A stretch of DNA of 64,000 nt from Gracilariopsis chorda. Its lineage: Eukaryota > Rhodophyta > Florideophyceae > Gracilariales > Gracilariaceae. Numbering within the stretch: the first letter of the stretch is position 1; each line of letters begins with the position of its first letter. The stretch is from the NCBI GenBank assembly GCA_003194525.1, contig NBIV01000170.1, positions 62,001 to 126,000 on the forward strand, in the 5' to 3' direction. A program made the translations under genes and the position numbers. Positions 45,990 to 56,776 of the stretch are shown piece by piece. The notes beneath the pieces were generated by a model. That model worked only from the letters and a program-made list of their open reading frames with translations. It did no database searches and had not been told where the DNA came from.

Positions 45990-46011
45990 AAAATCATCTC
46001 CCTTGCTAACC

Positions 46012-46479
46012 CTACCCACTATTTCCACCTCCCATTTCACACTTCGTCAATAGCGCAGTGTCGTAACCTTCTGCTACTTTGGGCACTGTTGCTGGCCTGG
46101 GACCTAGGCAACGCCGAGCTCGTGTGCAGGTTTCCACAAGAGTAACCCTCTGAGTACCACGGATCTGGGAAAGGTCAGGTGCTCCTCTGTAGTATACTGG
46201 TCGTTTGACGGCGTTCAGGAAGTCTGAGGGTTTCCTGGACCTAGTACCAGCTTGCTGTGCAGGGTCCAGGGCGGCCGCCGTGTCGTACCTCTTGGAGCCG
46301 GGAAGCACAATTTGGTATGTGAGTAAGGGCAGACCAATCCTTACAACCAGACGCGGGTTGAACACCAAACGGCTTGAAAACCGGCTTGGCACCCTCCGCC
46401 CGTCATAGTCCAACAGGAGTGTGTCGAGAGTCCCAGTGCTGCGCACGGCTGCCTTGGGTAAATATAAGTCTTGCAGCAT
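46012..46479 (-). CDS. 155-residue ORF of unknown function
   Basis: ATG-started open frame. The product is rich in Arg, Leu and Pro (LLLDYDGRRVPSRF, ITYQ-like LPLLTYQIVLPGSKRYD, ARRCLGPRPATVPK). No signal peptide, membrane helix or familiar domain is seen. It lies between the duplicated segment and the Helitron and reads away from the latter. Could be a chance frame in GC-richer DNA or part of an unknown element. Confidence 0.3.
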   Translation of the reverse strand: MLQDLYLPKAAVRSTGTLDTLLLDYDGRRVPSRFSSRLVFNPRLVVRIGLPLLTYQIVLPGSKRYDTAAALDPAQQAGTRSRKPSDFLNAVKRPVYYRGAPDLSQIRGTQRVTLVETCTRARRCLGPRPATVPKVAEGYDTALLTKCEMGGGNSG

Positions 46480-46691
46480 TTTTTTTAATTGCTCATGCGA
46501 CTAGGCCCAGTGGGTGCAAAGCAACAAACTGCAATAATTTTTTCATCTTCAATTTGTGTTATATTGGAAATTCTGGAACCCTGCCAGATTTTTTAACGGT
46601 TTAAACCAATAGATTTGATTGTTTCTTTTTTTAAATTAAAATGACGTGAGTTGGTCCACGTGTGAACTCCGATGGGTCCAAACTGAACTCT

Positions 46692-46872
46692 GGAGGAGCC
46701 AGAGTTAATTCGGGAGGTGCTAGAACGAATTGCGGAGGTGCTAGGGCAAATTCAGGAGGTTCCAGGGCACATTCTGGAGGCGCCAAAGCCAGCTAGTGAG
46801 GAGACAGAGCGAATTCTGGAGGCGCAAGAGCAAATTCGGGAGGCGCCGGGATGAACTCAGGCGGGGCAAGGC
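46692..46872 (+). repeat. 21-bp minisatellite coding a GGARANS heptapeptide
   Basis: About eight units of 21 bp beginning GGAGG(C/T)GC. Read in one frame they give variants of Gly-Gly-Ala-Arg-Ala-Asn-Ser. One unit runs into a stop and a longer spacer (about 46790-46810). The unit length, a multiple of three, suggests selection as protein in the ancestor. Confidence 0.85.
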
Positions 46873-47142
46873 CAGGAGCTGGACGACTTCAGCGATTGCC
46901 ATTTCCTCCCGCTCCAGATGAGATGCTGGTGAATGAGAGCGGAGCCCATGTGTAAGGACCCATTGTTCCGGCCGTGGAAGAGGACAAAATTACTCCTGCA
47001 CCCACGTGCGTCGCTCGGGCAAGTGGTTCCAGGCCCACATCACGACCAACTTCATCTCCTATGCCCCCATCTCTTCCACCAATGTCTGCGCCTGCTGTCA
47101 ATGATGAGGGCAAAATGACCGTGGAGACAGACGCCCGTCCTC

Positions 47143-47440
47143 TGCCTTAAGTTGAAGAAGAAGAACACATGCCCGTTCCGATGGAAGTGGAGGAAGGCGA
47201 GATCAATCCTGCTCCATCACAGCCGCCGCAACAGTCTTCTCTGCCACAAGTTGAAGAAGAACAACAGATACCCATTCCGATGGAAGTGGAAGAGGATAAG
47301 ATCACTCCCGCCCCCTCACAGCCGCCACGGCAACCTGCTCTGCCATAAGCCGAACAACAAAAAGAGCAGATGTCAGTTCCCATTGAATTTGAAGAGGATG
47401 AGATGACGCCTGGTCCCTTAAACCCACCACAGCAGCAGCC
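47143..47440 (+). repeat. 99-bp tandem repeat coding an acidic Pro-rich unit
   Basis: Three units of about 99 bp (33 codons). Each reads LP-x-VEEE...(I/V)P(I/V)(P)MEVEEDKI(T)PAPSQPP with changes, followed by a Gln/Pro-rich run (QQQPQHPQQQ). Two unit starts carry TAA where the middle one has CAA. This is the N-terminal, acidic and proline-rich part of the Helitron 1 protein. Confidence 0.85.
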
Positions 47441-47712
47441 CCAGCACCCACAGCAGCAGCTTGATACGACGATCGTGCAGTGTGCTAAACGTCCAGATCG
47501 AGGACTGTATCGCGTGTACTATGCGTATGATACCATGGAAGATGAAGCTTGGAATTATCCAGCCATCCGTGAAAGCGGTCCAGAGTTTGAGACGCTTTCC
47601 ACTGCGGGTCAAAGGCGATACGGAAAATGCGGCGAGCACGCACACACGCTCTCCTCCTGCACGTACCGGAATAGACATTGAGAATTCATAGCTCACGTAG
47701 TGCAGATGGGTT

Positions 47713-49221
47713 TTGTTTGTCAAACAGACAGATGGAGTGTATTGTGAAATGAAAAAAATGTCAGAAAGGGGCATCACGCTCGGCAGAAGGCAGTGGAGCG
47801 CGTTGGTTCGCAGTCTTTATAGCCTGAACGTCTTGAACAGCCATTTACTCGACTTTAATACGCTCTTTGCGACGATGAAATCGTTCATGGATATTTCGTA
47901 TGTGACGGGAGGCGTTCCCTTCTTTCTCAGACTTCAGGGCAACGCAGCCCTTGCTCTGCCCACGCAGAACCAGAACAACACACGTTACAGCTTTTTGTGG
48001 GGTACCGGTCCGCCTTCGTTCGATCCATCTCACTATGCGCCTGCCAATCTTCGTGCGTTTATTCAGGACATCAACGTAAGAGACATCGTATCCAAGTTGT
48101 ACGATTTGATCCAGCCGAAGCTGGACGTGCTGCAAGAACATTACCGATCCATGCTTAGCACGCAACAACAACAACAAAATGCGGAGACCGCCGTGGATAT
48201 CATGTTACAAGCGGCGGAACAAGGAGTAGTCGTACGTGGATACGAAGGAACCCAAAGTGCTACAGTCAGTGCTCCTCATTCAGGTGCCGGCGGTCTCCTT
48301 GAAGATGTTCCTGGTGGGGGGCCAACCATGATAAGAACGCTCATGGTTGATCCAACTGGCCTGTACCGAGTGGAGTCTCAAGTACAGCGATTCGTAAAAG
48401 GAACAGTTACCGAAGAGCACACTGCAGTGACGACTGCTGCTGCTGCTAATGCAGGGGTGATTGCGAATGTCGCAAACAATGCACATGTGCGGTACCGACT
48501 TCTAAAACTGGCATCCAAACTTGCAGAGAAGGGCACTTTCCATCTTCTGTACCCGTACGTTGATCAGCCCGAACCGTTTGACATCAGCCTGTTTATGGAT
48601 GCAAGGAACTACAAAAAGCAAAGCTCAGGTATCAGCGTCAACGATTGGAAGCTCCGAAAGCTCACCTGGGCTGAGAACGCAGAGCTACGTTTGTACTCAG
48701 ACAACATCCTACTATGCAGTGGACCGTTGATGCAGATGTCAATGCTCCGCACGCAAAAAAACCTTGAGGACGTGCGACTACGTTTCCTGGAGAGAGAACG
48801 ACAGGCAAATATGGTACACGAGCACGAGATCCAGCAAGCACAACAGCAATCAGGTCATGTGTCACCATCACAGTTCGCAAAAATGGGACGCATATTACTG
48901 CCCAATGACCCGGTCAACTCAGCAGCGTACTGGAAGAACAAGCAAATGGATTTACAGGCGATCGTAGTGCGTACAGGACCGCTTTCTCTTTTCAGTAGAA
49001 TCACCATGAACATCTGGAGAGAGGACATTCGGTGCCTTGGTATGGATACCAGCAATCAAAGCGCATTTACGACACAGATTAACCGCTCTCGACCGTTTGA
49101 CCGACCAGATCTGATTGCAATGGTGTACAACCAGTACGCAAACGACTTCATGAAGGACTTACAGACGAACTCGGAGCATATATTTGGAATGAAGTGCCTG
49201 GGGCTTGCATCAGAGCTCTAA
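47713..49221 (+). pseudogene. Helitron 1 Rep/helicase, N-terminal and Rep-proximal part
   Basis: 502-codon open part of the Helitron Rep protein, which nicks and rejoins single strands during rolling-circle transposition. It aligns in order with Helitron 2: ALALPTQNQNNTRYSFLWGTGPP, VDPTGLYRVESQVQRFV, FHLLYPYVDQPEPFDISLFMDARNY, the Rep-proximal SLFSRITMNIWREDIRC and RSRPFDRPDLIAMVYN. No ATG marks its start; the true N-terminus lies upstream in the repeats. The frame ends at a TAA at 49219-49221, where Helitron 2 has a sense codon. Rep continues behind it with PHHNMLVWLE, then RHRHSPYCRICAGRCNFGYDS, YRRRKQQDLRIVP and AVAYVMKYAFK (to 50080). Confidence 0.8.
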
Positions 49222-51170
49222 TTTCAAGAGTGCAATGTGCCTCATCACAACATGCTCGTGTGGCTCGAATGAGACGTGATTGAAGACGTTGATGTGATCG
49301 ACGAGCTGATTCGTGCAGAACTTCCCCCTCCCGGTTAAAACTGCGCATTGAATGCCCTCATTCGTTCCATGCACAGGCACCGCCACTCCCCCTATTGTCG
49401 GATTTGCGCTGGGCGGTGCAATTTTGGATACGACAGCAACATGATTGTGCTGGAGACGTATATTGAAGAAAACACGAATCGCGTGATGTACCGCAGAAGA
49501 AAGCAACAAGACCTCAGGATTGTGCCATAAAACCCAAATCTGACCAAGAAGTACCGCTCTCATATCAACGTAAACCACACGCAAGGAGGGGGCGCAGTGG
49601 CTTATGTGATGAAGTACGCCTTCAAGCAGCCCAAAAATCAAGAGGTGGTGCTCAATGTGAGTAGTGCTAATGAGACAGACACACAGAAAGAGCAGCAACA
49701 AGAGCCGCAGGCCCAGAACGACATTCATGCATACATGCGAGCGCGTGTGGTGGGCTCCGTCAATGCAGCTTGGAGAATGTTCGAGTTCCGACATGTTCAA
49801 TTCGTACCAAAAGTAAAGCGACTAACCATTCACTTGGAAGGAGGGCGAATTTTTCTGATCAGAGGTCCAAATCAAATCTATTCGGCATCGCAGCCGTCTA
49901 CATTGGAGAGATACTTGGCAAAACCCGAAACATATGCGAACCTCGAATACCTTTCGTACTTTGAAAATTTGCGATTGTATCGCACGCATCCTGCTTGCGT
50001 GCTTAACCAATGCAACGGAGACAGCACTCAGTTGCCCAAAGACGACTGGAATCCGCCCATGTACGTGGTAGAGCGCACGCGTTCTGCTACGTTCAATGTT
50101 CTTGAAGAAAATGCAACAGGTCGTTTAACATTACTTTCAACCTGTTCCATGACAGCTCCAATGGCGTATTGAGAACCGTCGTTAGTAATGATAATAGGCA
50201 GTTTTAGGTCAAAGTTTCTGAGCACTGGGGTTATCGTTATAGCTTTCTTCGGAGACTCAAAACGTTCAATTTGTTCTTAAATCCATTCAAACTCTGATTG
50301 ATTTTCCGCATAGTTTGTTGAAAGGTTTTGATATTACGGAACAGTTCTTAATGAATCTTCGGTAGTAGTTTAGTAACTAATCGACCTTCTTTTTCATAAA
50401 CTCACATTTTGAAATCTGCCGATAAAGTTCGTACTCGCACACTTGGTCGAGTACACATTTGAGTGTTTGAGATGTTCGTCTTTGTTTGTATTATAAATAA
50501 GAATGTCATCTAGATATAGAAGGACGAATGTATCTAAGTACTCTCGTAATACGCTATTCATCAGGCTCATGAACGAAGCTGGCGCATTGGTAAGACCGAA
50601 GGGAAGTACAAGGATCTCAAAGTGACCATGTCTTGTACGAAAGGCTGTTCTAGCAACCGACTTTTCGGAAAGTTTTATTTGATGATACCCTGAACGGTAA
50701 TCTATTTTCGAGAGTATTATAGCTCCACTCAACTGATCGAATATGTCATCAATTCTGAATGTAGGATAGGTGTTCTTTACCACTAGTTTTTTCGAACCTC
50801 GGTAGTCTATTCATAGCCTTAACGACGCATTTTCTTCGCGACCAACAGTACAGGGGCACTCCAAGGACTTGAATTCGGTTGGATGAAACCCGTTGAGGTA
50901 GGTCATCGAGTTACTTACGCAGTTCTGTAAGCTTTTTATCTGGCATTCGAGATACTCCTTTCTTTAATAGTGTAAAATCGGGTAGTAGGTCGAATTTAAA
51001 CTCTTATTCTCACTTCTTGGGTAGTTATTTTGGGAGTTTACCTGGTAAATAATCTTTGTTATCACTTAACAACGACTTTAGATTAGGGATGTTGTGATGA
51101 ACGTTCATGAATGTGGCGATCCCCCTTGGAAAGTGCAAATGCGCTCATAAGGCGCCATGCACGATCCTTG

Positions 51171-51215
51171 CTGTTAGATGAAAAAACGTGCAGGCAGCAG
51201 TTTTTCATCTAACAG
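51171..51215. repeat. 15-bp inverted repeat
   Basis: CTGTTAGATGAAAAA (51171-51185) pairs exactly with 51201-51215. It lies between the last readable gypsy sequence and the start of the copia fragment, so it may mark an element end. Confidence 0.65.
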
Positions 51216-51559
51216 AAGCGATAGGCAGTTTACTTACAACTATAGAATTTGCAGGCCAATCATCTCAGAGGTTTGCAAAAAGGACAAACATGAGTATGAG
51301 TGGAGAGTACCGGCCAAAACGGATCACAGCTGAACAGGATTTTTTCATGCTCTTCGCGTAGTTCAAAGTACAAAATCTGACTATGAAAGCAGGATCGTTG
51401 GAACTATTAAATAAATGTAGAAGCTAACTCCTCTACAACCTTTTCACTAAATATCCACTTTGCCCGTCGTATTAATCACTGTTGAACTATACTATCTCTC
51501 AGAGGTTATAGGCCTAGCTTTGGCGCTAACAAAGCACAAAAATACCAAACGTTTGACTT

Positions 51560-52910
51560 GATCAGAGATGAATGAGTTCAACGACGTCTTGAAACTTAAG
51601 GTACCACTACTGACTGCTAAGAACTGTTTTATGTGGTCGAACACGCTAGACTTGGTACTGAGAGCAAAGGGGGCATGGTCCATTGTAATTGAATCTGAGA
51701 CCAAACTAGAATATGTTGAAGAAGAAATACCCAAGTTCGAGCGTCGTCGGGACATTGCCCTGTCGGCAATACTGCAATCCGTTCACCCTGCATGTGTAGC
51801 TTCATAAGTAAGGCTTCGCGATTCAGTATTTATCTGGAAAGGGTTGAGCTCGAGTTTAGAGAGTGAATCTCAGGTTATTCTGGATGCATTAGTCGAAATG
51901 AATCAAGGTATGAGGTTGAGACCGGCAGAGTGCATTATGCATTTTTCAAGCCGGCTTGCAGAAGTGAAGTCGAAGTTAAGTGGAATTGGTAAGATCACAC
52001 CTGACGACTAAAGACTTCGAGCATTAATGAGAGGCTTACCAGATGAGTATAGCACAACGAAGGAGATAATTAGGGGACTTGAAAAGTCCTATCAGCAAGA
52101 ACTGGCAATACTTATTCAGAAAGAGGTAGAGCTCAGACAGGATGATGGAAAGGAAGAGGACGTTAGAGAGCATGGCATGCCGACTAAGGGAAATACTGAA
52201 AGAAGCAGCTACTTTGTCCACGGACGAGGAAAATGTTACCACTGTGGGAAACCTTTCCACAAGATGGACAGATGCTGGGAGATTCCGGACAGTAAGTGTT
52301 ACCGAGGCAATGGCATACACAAGAAGAAGCCCAGGAAAATGAATCAAAGACCGGAGAGAGATGACAAATATATGGCAGGACTACTACTTTATGCTCATGG
52401 CTCAGAAGTTCAGCATACATCTTGTCATGAGGAAGGGCAAGGCCTTGTTGCCAAGTATCAACGGGCACCCGGGGCAAGCCGAAAGTGGTATTTGGATTCC
52501 GGAGCATCGAAACTCATTACAAATTCGTGTCAAAACTTCGATGGAGAAGTCCTTAAACCGCACAGCACAAAGATTTCTGTTGGCAGCGGTGAGATCCTGG
52601 ATGTTAAAAGGATGGGAACAATTCAGTGCAAGGTGATGGAAAATGGAGTAGCAATCCGGATAACACTTCGTGAAGTCCATTACATCTCTAAAATGGCTTG
52701 TATTCTGGTATCCGTAAGTGCTATCCGTTAAAAAGGGTTTGACATGGCGCTTTCAACCAATGAGAACTGTAATGAGATTGCTACTGTAACCAAACCATTA
52801 ATGAATATGCCAATTGTTGATGCTTTGGAATTGGAACATGGACTATACGAAGTGCTGCTGAAGGTAAAGGACTCAGATGGAAAAGCGATGCTTTGCTCCG
52901 ATGATTGACC
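51560..52910 (+). mobile_element. Ty1/copia fragment III (Gag and protease)
   Basis: Fossil copia 5' coding part on the plus strand. Gag begins near 51568 (NCFMWSNTLDLVLRAKGAWS) and runs through a UBN2-like helix (MRGLPDEYSTTKEIIRGLE) to a CCHC knuckle (CYHCGKPFHKMDRCWE, about 52230-52280). The protease active site reads WYLDSGASKLITNS (about 52490). A pre-integrase-like tail (LEHGLYEVLLKVKD) ends at about 52905, where gypsy sequence resumes. Lightly broken, and inserted into gypsy relic III, so the youngest layer here. Confidence 0.8.
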
Positions 52911-53984
52911 TTAATATTAGTCATAGAGATCTTGATTATTTCTATGGGTGCGGTGGTTCCGATTGGAACTGAAGACATTTTGGTCAGTTTCTCTCGCAGT
53001 TTTTTGGGCAACGGGGATCATTTGCTCTATGCCATGGTTCTCTGCAACGAAAACAATGTGCGTGCTTGCGGCAGTGTTCTCTGGTTTTCTGGGTAAGGTT
53101 ATATAACTTCACGTTCCCAATTTCCACCAGTACGAGTCAATTAGTCTGCCGGTGGACGTCTGCCGATCTGCCGAACCTACTGCACCCCATCTTTTATACG
53201 CTGATTCAACTCTTTCCGCATCCTTCATGGAGTCGGTAACAGATTTGTATTCCTTCGTACAAAGTTCTTTCCAATGAAGCTCTGCAGACCTCTTGTGTAT
53301 CTGCCTACCTGTTCTTCCATACTGATATTAGGAATATCCAGTAGGATCTTCAAGAAGTCTTCATGGTACTGCTGGACGTCTTTTACCTGTTTCCCCTTGC
53401 TCAGTTTATCGCGAGCAAGTTTTTCTTTGTTCACTATTCTGAAGCGAGTCTCGAGACCATTAAGTAGCTCGTAGAATGTGCCAAAGTCTATTCCATTCTT
53501 CACTTGGGTGAGGTACCATTCTTGAGCAGCTCCACTAGTATAGCTGAGTGCTATGGGAAGCACCTTTTCGTTTGAAGTTCCTTCAAGATAGTTTCAGAGG
53601 TGGATGATCCAACTATCAATATTCTGTTTTCCAGTAAACATAGGAGACCTATTGAACTTTAGAGCAGACAAACATTCGCCTCTAGAGCAAAGAAGGAGGC
53701 TAAGAGCAGACTCAAGCGATGTGATCTGCTGTTCGGCTTATCTTTCGAGTCTTTCCATTCTCCCATGTGTATTTTCCAGCGCATTTCGAAGATTTTGGAT
53801 GATTTGATTTGCACGGGACTTTGAAGAAGGCGCAGCATTGCCTGGAGTGCCCAAAACTGCTTGGAATCAAGTGCAACAGGAAAACCTTTCCTAATAGGTC
53901 GAATTATTTGGCCAAAAATCGGTATCTTGGTAGTTATAATGCTGATTGTTTTTAGAACCCTGCTAGAATAAAGACCTATGATGT

Positions 53985-54052
53985 TACGAAGTGGTAGCAG
54001 ACCGTCAGTCGAGAGTTCGAGGTCTTGGGTTCGAATCCCTTCGCTGTACGAA
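53985..54052 (+). other. tRNA-like or primer-site-like sequence
   Basis: GGTTCGAATCC (54028-54038) is an exact RNA polymerase III B-box / tRNA T-arm core. AGTGGTAGCAGACC at 53990-54003 resembles an A-box, and also the copia-type primer-binding site TGGTATCAGAGC. No full cloverleaf can be drawn: acceptor and anticodon stems do not pair. It may be a tRNA-derived SINE, a decayed tRNA gene, or primer-site plus co-copied tRNA sequence from an LTR element. Confidence 0.45.
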
Positions 54053-54278
54053 CGTGGACGTGTATCGGAGTGGCTAACGTTGAGTTTGTTCAGTCGAGTT
54101 TACCAGTTGTCAGGAGCTTGAGAAGATAGTAAGAACTTTACGGCAACTTCTTCCTTGACAAAGCTTGTTAATCTTGGCGCAATGGGAGCTCGAACATATC
54201 CACAAACGGTAACCTAAAGGGTAGAGTGGCCAATGTTTATCCTTTTACAAAATTTTATTTACCGGCTAAAAACCGCGG

Positions 54279-54611
54279 TTAACGTTTCTCTTGCTGACGT
54301 CTTCGTTCTTTTTCTTTAGCCAATCGATGCTCGGTACCCTTGCGGTGGCATTCGTATTTTCTCCGATTGTTGAACGGCGGTATAAGGCAAATATTACAAC
54401 CAGGTGGTGACGTTTTCGACAACACTTTGTTTTTGTGTTTGGTACCGTGAAGGTGTTCTTCGAGTTGTTTGCGACTGTTGAGGCATATTGCAATCGTAAC
54501 ACGTAGGTGTAGGGAGGTAACGTCGAAGTGTATGCCTCCTTTGGCACTGGATGCAATCGTATGCCACACGGCAAAGGTTGATGTTTCCCCCGTCACTGAT
54601 TGGCAACACAC
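54279..54611 (-). CDS. C2H2 zinc-finger protein (JAZ/U1-like), probably a host gene
   Basis: Encodes two U1/JAZ-type C2H2 fingers, which usually bind double-stranded RNA or act in ribosome or splicing-factor assembly. Finger 2 is complete: GCNICLIPPFNNRRKYECHRKGTEH, shown here as C-x2-C...CHRKGTEH, with a basic tail AKEKERRRQQEKR to the stop. Finger 1 has its histidine half in the same frame (SRKQLEEHLHGTKHKNK). Its C-x2-C half (TCYDCN) is in the neighbouring frame, so a one-base shift or small intron lies near 54495. A further C-x2-C (DCIQCQRRH) sits upstream in that second frame. No ATG is clear. Either a decaying gene or one with a sequencing error or intron. Confidence 0.55.
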   Translation of the reverse strand: MCCQSVTGETSTFAVWHTIASSAKGGIHFDVTSLHLRVTIAICLNSRKQLEEHLHGTKHKNKVLSKTSPPGCNICLIPPFNNRRKYECHRKGTEHRLAKEKERRRQQEKR

Positions 54612-54674
54612 GAGGGCGGTTCTGATTGGCTGATTCTTACGCTTGACGAATTTGTTTTCTGACCGTGTGGACTC

Positions 54675-55016
54675 CTACAGGTTGTCCATGACGGATGCTT
54701 GTTGGAGTTCTTGTAGGACTTCTGCAATCTTGTCCACTGGCTCTGAAGATGGTGGTTGGCTCCGAGGTGTCCGCGGTGTGAGCAAAACGACGTTATCGAA
54801 TGAGTCGGGTGACGGCGTCTGGGGTTCGAAGGAGACGTTGCGGTCAGTCACGGAGTTCCAGGGTCGGAGAGGACCGTGGGTGGCGGCGGCGGCGGTGTTG
54901 ACGCTGGTTCGGAGGATACGTCGTTGTTGGTGTACACCGACGGCGAAGGCGGCGGTGAAGTAGGTCGGAGTATTAAGCTTACTCGAAACACAAACACACA
55001 ATTGGTCAGAAATCAA
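54675..55016 (-). CDS. Possible upstream exon of the zinc-finger gene
   Basis: 113-codon open frame just upstream of the zinc-finger frame, same strand. The product is Ser/Thr/Pro-rich (FEPQTPSPDSFDN, LLTPRTPRSQPPSSEP) and ends in a helical segment (VDKIAEVLQELQQAS). It has several T-P and S-P sites, as in disordered regulatory tails. It starts without ATG, so it may be an internal exon. The link to the zinc-finger frame is inferred only from strand and closeness (64 bp). Confidence 0.35.
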   Translation of the reverse strand: MISDQLCVCVSSKLNTPTYFTAAFAVGVHQQRRILRTSVNTAAAATHGPLRPWNSVTDRNVSFEPQTPSPDSFDNVVLLTPRTPRSQPPSSEPVDKIAEVLQELQQASVMDNL

Positions 55017-56479
55017 CAGTCAGTATGATCTGGGTCTATGTAGCTCATCCAATCTTCGGAGATTTCGTGTAGCAATACCCACCAAGGCTGGTTGGTCGCC
55101 AGTTCCAGGTAAGCAGAATACTTACTTGCGACGCTATGAATGTTAGAAACAGATGTGCAATGGTTCAGAATGGTTGGAAGTCGATGGTGATGATCCGAGT
55201 TGAACTTCGGAGCATAAATCAGGGTTGCTATAGAGGTTCTAGCCTAATCCTATCAGTGTTAATAGTCAATAATAAATCGCCCAAGTTTATTGGCATTATG
55301 CTTGGCCACACTGGTGGCCTCCTTACGCAGGTAGTTTACCGGGTTCAATGCCAGATCTAGCCGTTTGATGACTTGGCGAAGTCCCTAGCTGATGAATTAT
55401 TCTATGACTTGGCAAAAGTAAGCAAGAGGGAGGGTCTTGATGATCTATGATGATTTGGCACGGATCTCTCGGGAACCTTCTATGACCTTTTGATCATTGC
55501 TGTACCGTGTGAGATGTTTGTCAACGATGTAGGTAGTAGGCGACGTGTAATTCTGAGTCAAATTTGTCCACGTAGTAGGTCAGGGCTTTTCTGACATAAG
55601 ATTGGTGTCGTGTCATATTCACAGTATGTCACAAAACATGCCAACTAGGTTTTAAGGGCAGGTAGACATGTCAAGCAGGTAACCGATGTCTTCAAGAGAC
55701 AAAGTGGAATATACGAAAAATAGACTCGTAAGAACTGATATTGTATCCAACTATACTCAAACAAAGGTAAAATAATAACTAAATCTAACATCTTCATACT
55801 AACGCTGTAGATGTATTTCTTCTGGTGGTATTGCTTTGAGGAATGTTTTTGCGGAGGGTTGTACCGGGACGTTCATGTACTCTCTGCGTTTGACAGTGAT
55901 TATAATATCACCTTTCGGTATTCTGCCTGAATCACCCGAGAGGGTAGTAGAGGATCTTTCATCAGCCAGTCCTGAATCAGGAGGGACATCTAAGGCAAGA
56001 GCTTTTGCAACTAGTTCAACCCGGATTGTAAGCATGGCATCGAGGGCACAAGGTGAAGTCTCAAAACCAATATCTGGGTTCCCGCGGTGTCGTAACTACA
56101 TTAGCCATCCATCCCCAAGAGCATTGGTCCTAGGCCATGTCCTGCGGAACTTGAGCACAAGTGCATTTCTCCCGACATATGACATATCGCACCAAAATTA
56201 ATCAAGGAGGACGTTCTAAGAGTTCGAGCCATGAAGCCAAGATGATATTGTACTGTACTCTGAACCTTTGTTGTTCGTACTCCGTGGTCAGGGCTATCGT
56301 TCTTGAAATGTCCTTACTTCCCATACTATAAACTCTTTGCTTTCAGACGAGTCCTGGAGGTCTTCTCTGACCCTACAGATGGTGCATCATCCAAATGACG
56401 TCCATCAAAATCACTAGTAGTGTCATATTACTGAAGTAAGCTAGCGGTAGATATGTCACAAGTCAGGTTTTTTCTCTCA
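55017..56479. other. Unassigned DNA
   Basis: Overlapping short frames at 55799-56201 on both strands, neither with a known motif. No repeats or RNA genes seen. Confidence 0.3.
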
Positions 56480-56776
56480 CTACTTGCAGAACTGACACAA
56501 CGGCACAATATGGTAAGTCGTTAGAGGTTCCAAAGCTAGAGGAAACATTTCTATGTATATTGAATCTTCTACTGCGCCATCAATACTGTTCATTCGGGTA
56601 AACAAAGACTGAATTTCGTCTACGTACTCTTTCATCATCTTGTTTTCTGTTTTTCTTTCCTGATGGAGCGTAGTCACGATTTGAACTCTTGTCGCAAAAT
56701 AAATAGTTTCATACCGTTCTCTCAGCTGCTGATGAAGGTAGTACTGGTTCTGTTGCTGACCGCAGAAAGTGTGCAA
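56480..56776 (-). mobile_element. Copia Gag fragment
   Basis: Fossil of about 98 codons with a UBN2-type Gag pattern: LRERYETIYFATRVQIVTTL, then MMKEYVDEIQSLFTRMNSI and LALEPLTTYH. Only this part of the element was found; the neighbours show no Pol. Confidence 0.6.

Larger units (their letters stand above)
46680..50080 (+). mobile_element. Helitron 1, Rep part, 3' side replaced by a gypsy insertion
   Basis: Rolling-circle DNA transposon. From left: a 21-bp minisatellite, a 99-bp acidic-repeat region, the Helitron-type N-terminal domain and Rep core, ending at about 50080. There, in the middle of a conserved segment (MYVVERTR, compare CVVQRSEN in Helitron 2), gypsy sequence begins. The helicase half is missing. 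Similarity to Helitron 2 at 58.5-63 kb is clear over the whole Rep. Terminal TC and CTRR ends were not identified. Confidence 0.8.
50080..53930 (-). mobile_element. Ty3/gypsy relic III, split by a copia fragment
   Basis: Fossil gypsy element on the minus strand lying inside Helitron 1. Gag is at about 53225-53600 (AAQEWYLTQVKNG) with a CCHC knuckle near 53040-52990 (CFRCREPWHRANDPRC). The protease-RT linker and RT lie at about 51100-50400 (RMPDKKLTELRK, IDDIFDQLSGAIILSKIDYR, LLYLDDILIY). The start of RNase H is at about 50225-50080 (NDGSQYAIGAVM, RPVAFSSRTLNVAE). A copia fragment (about 51500-52910) interrupts it, so this gypsy is the older of the two. Broken; the 3' end is absent. Confidence 0.8.
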
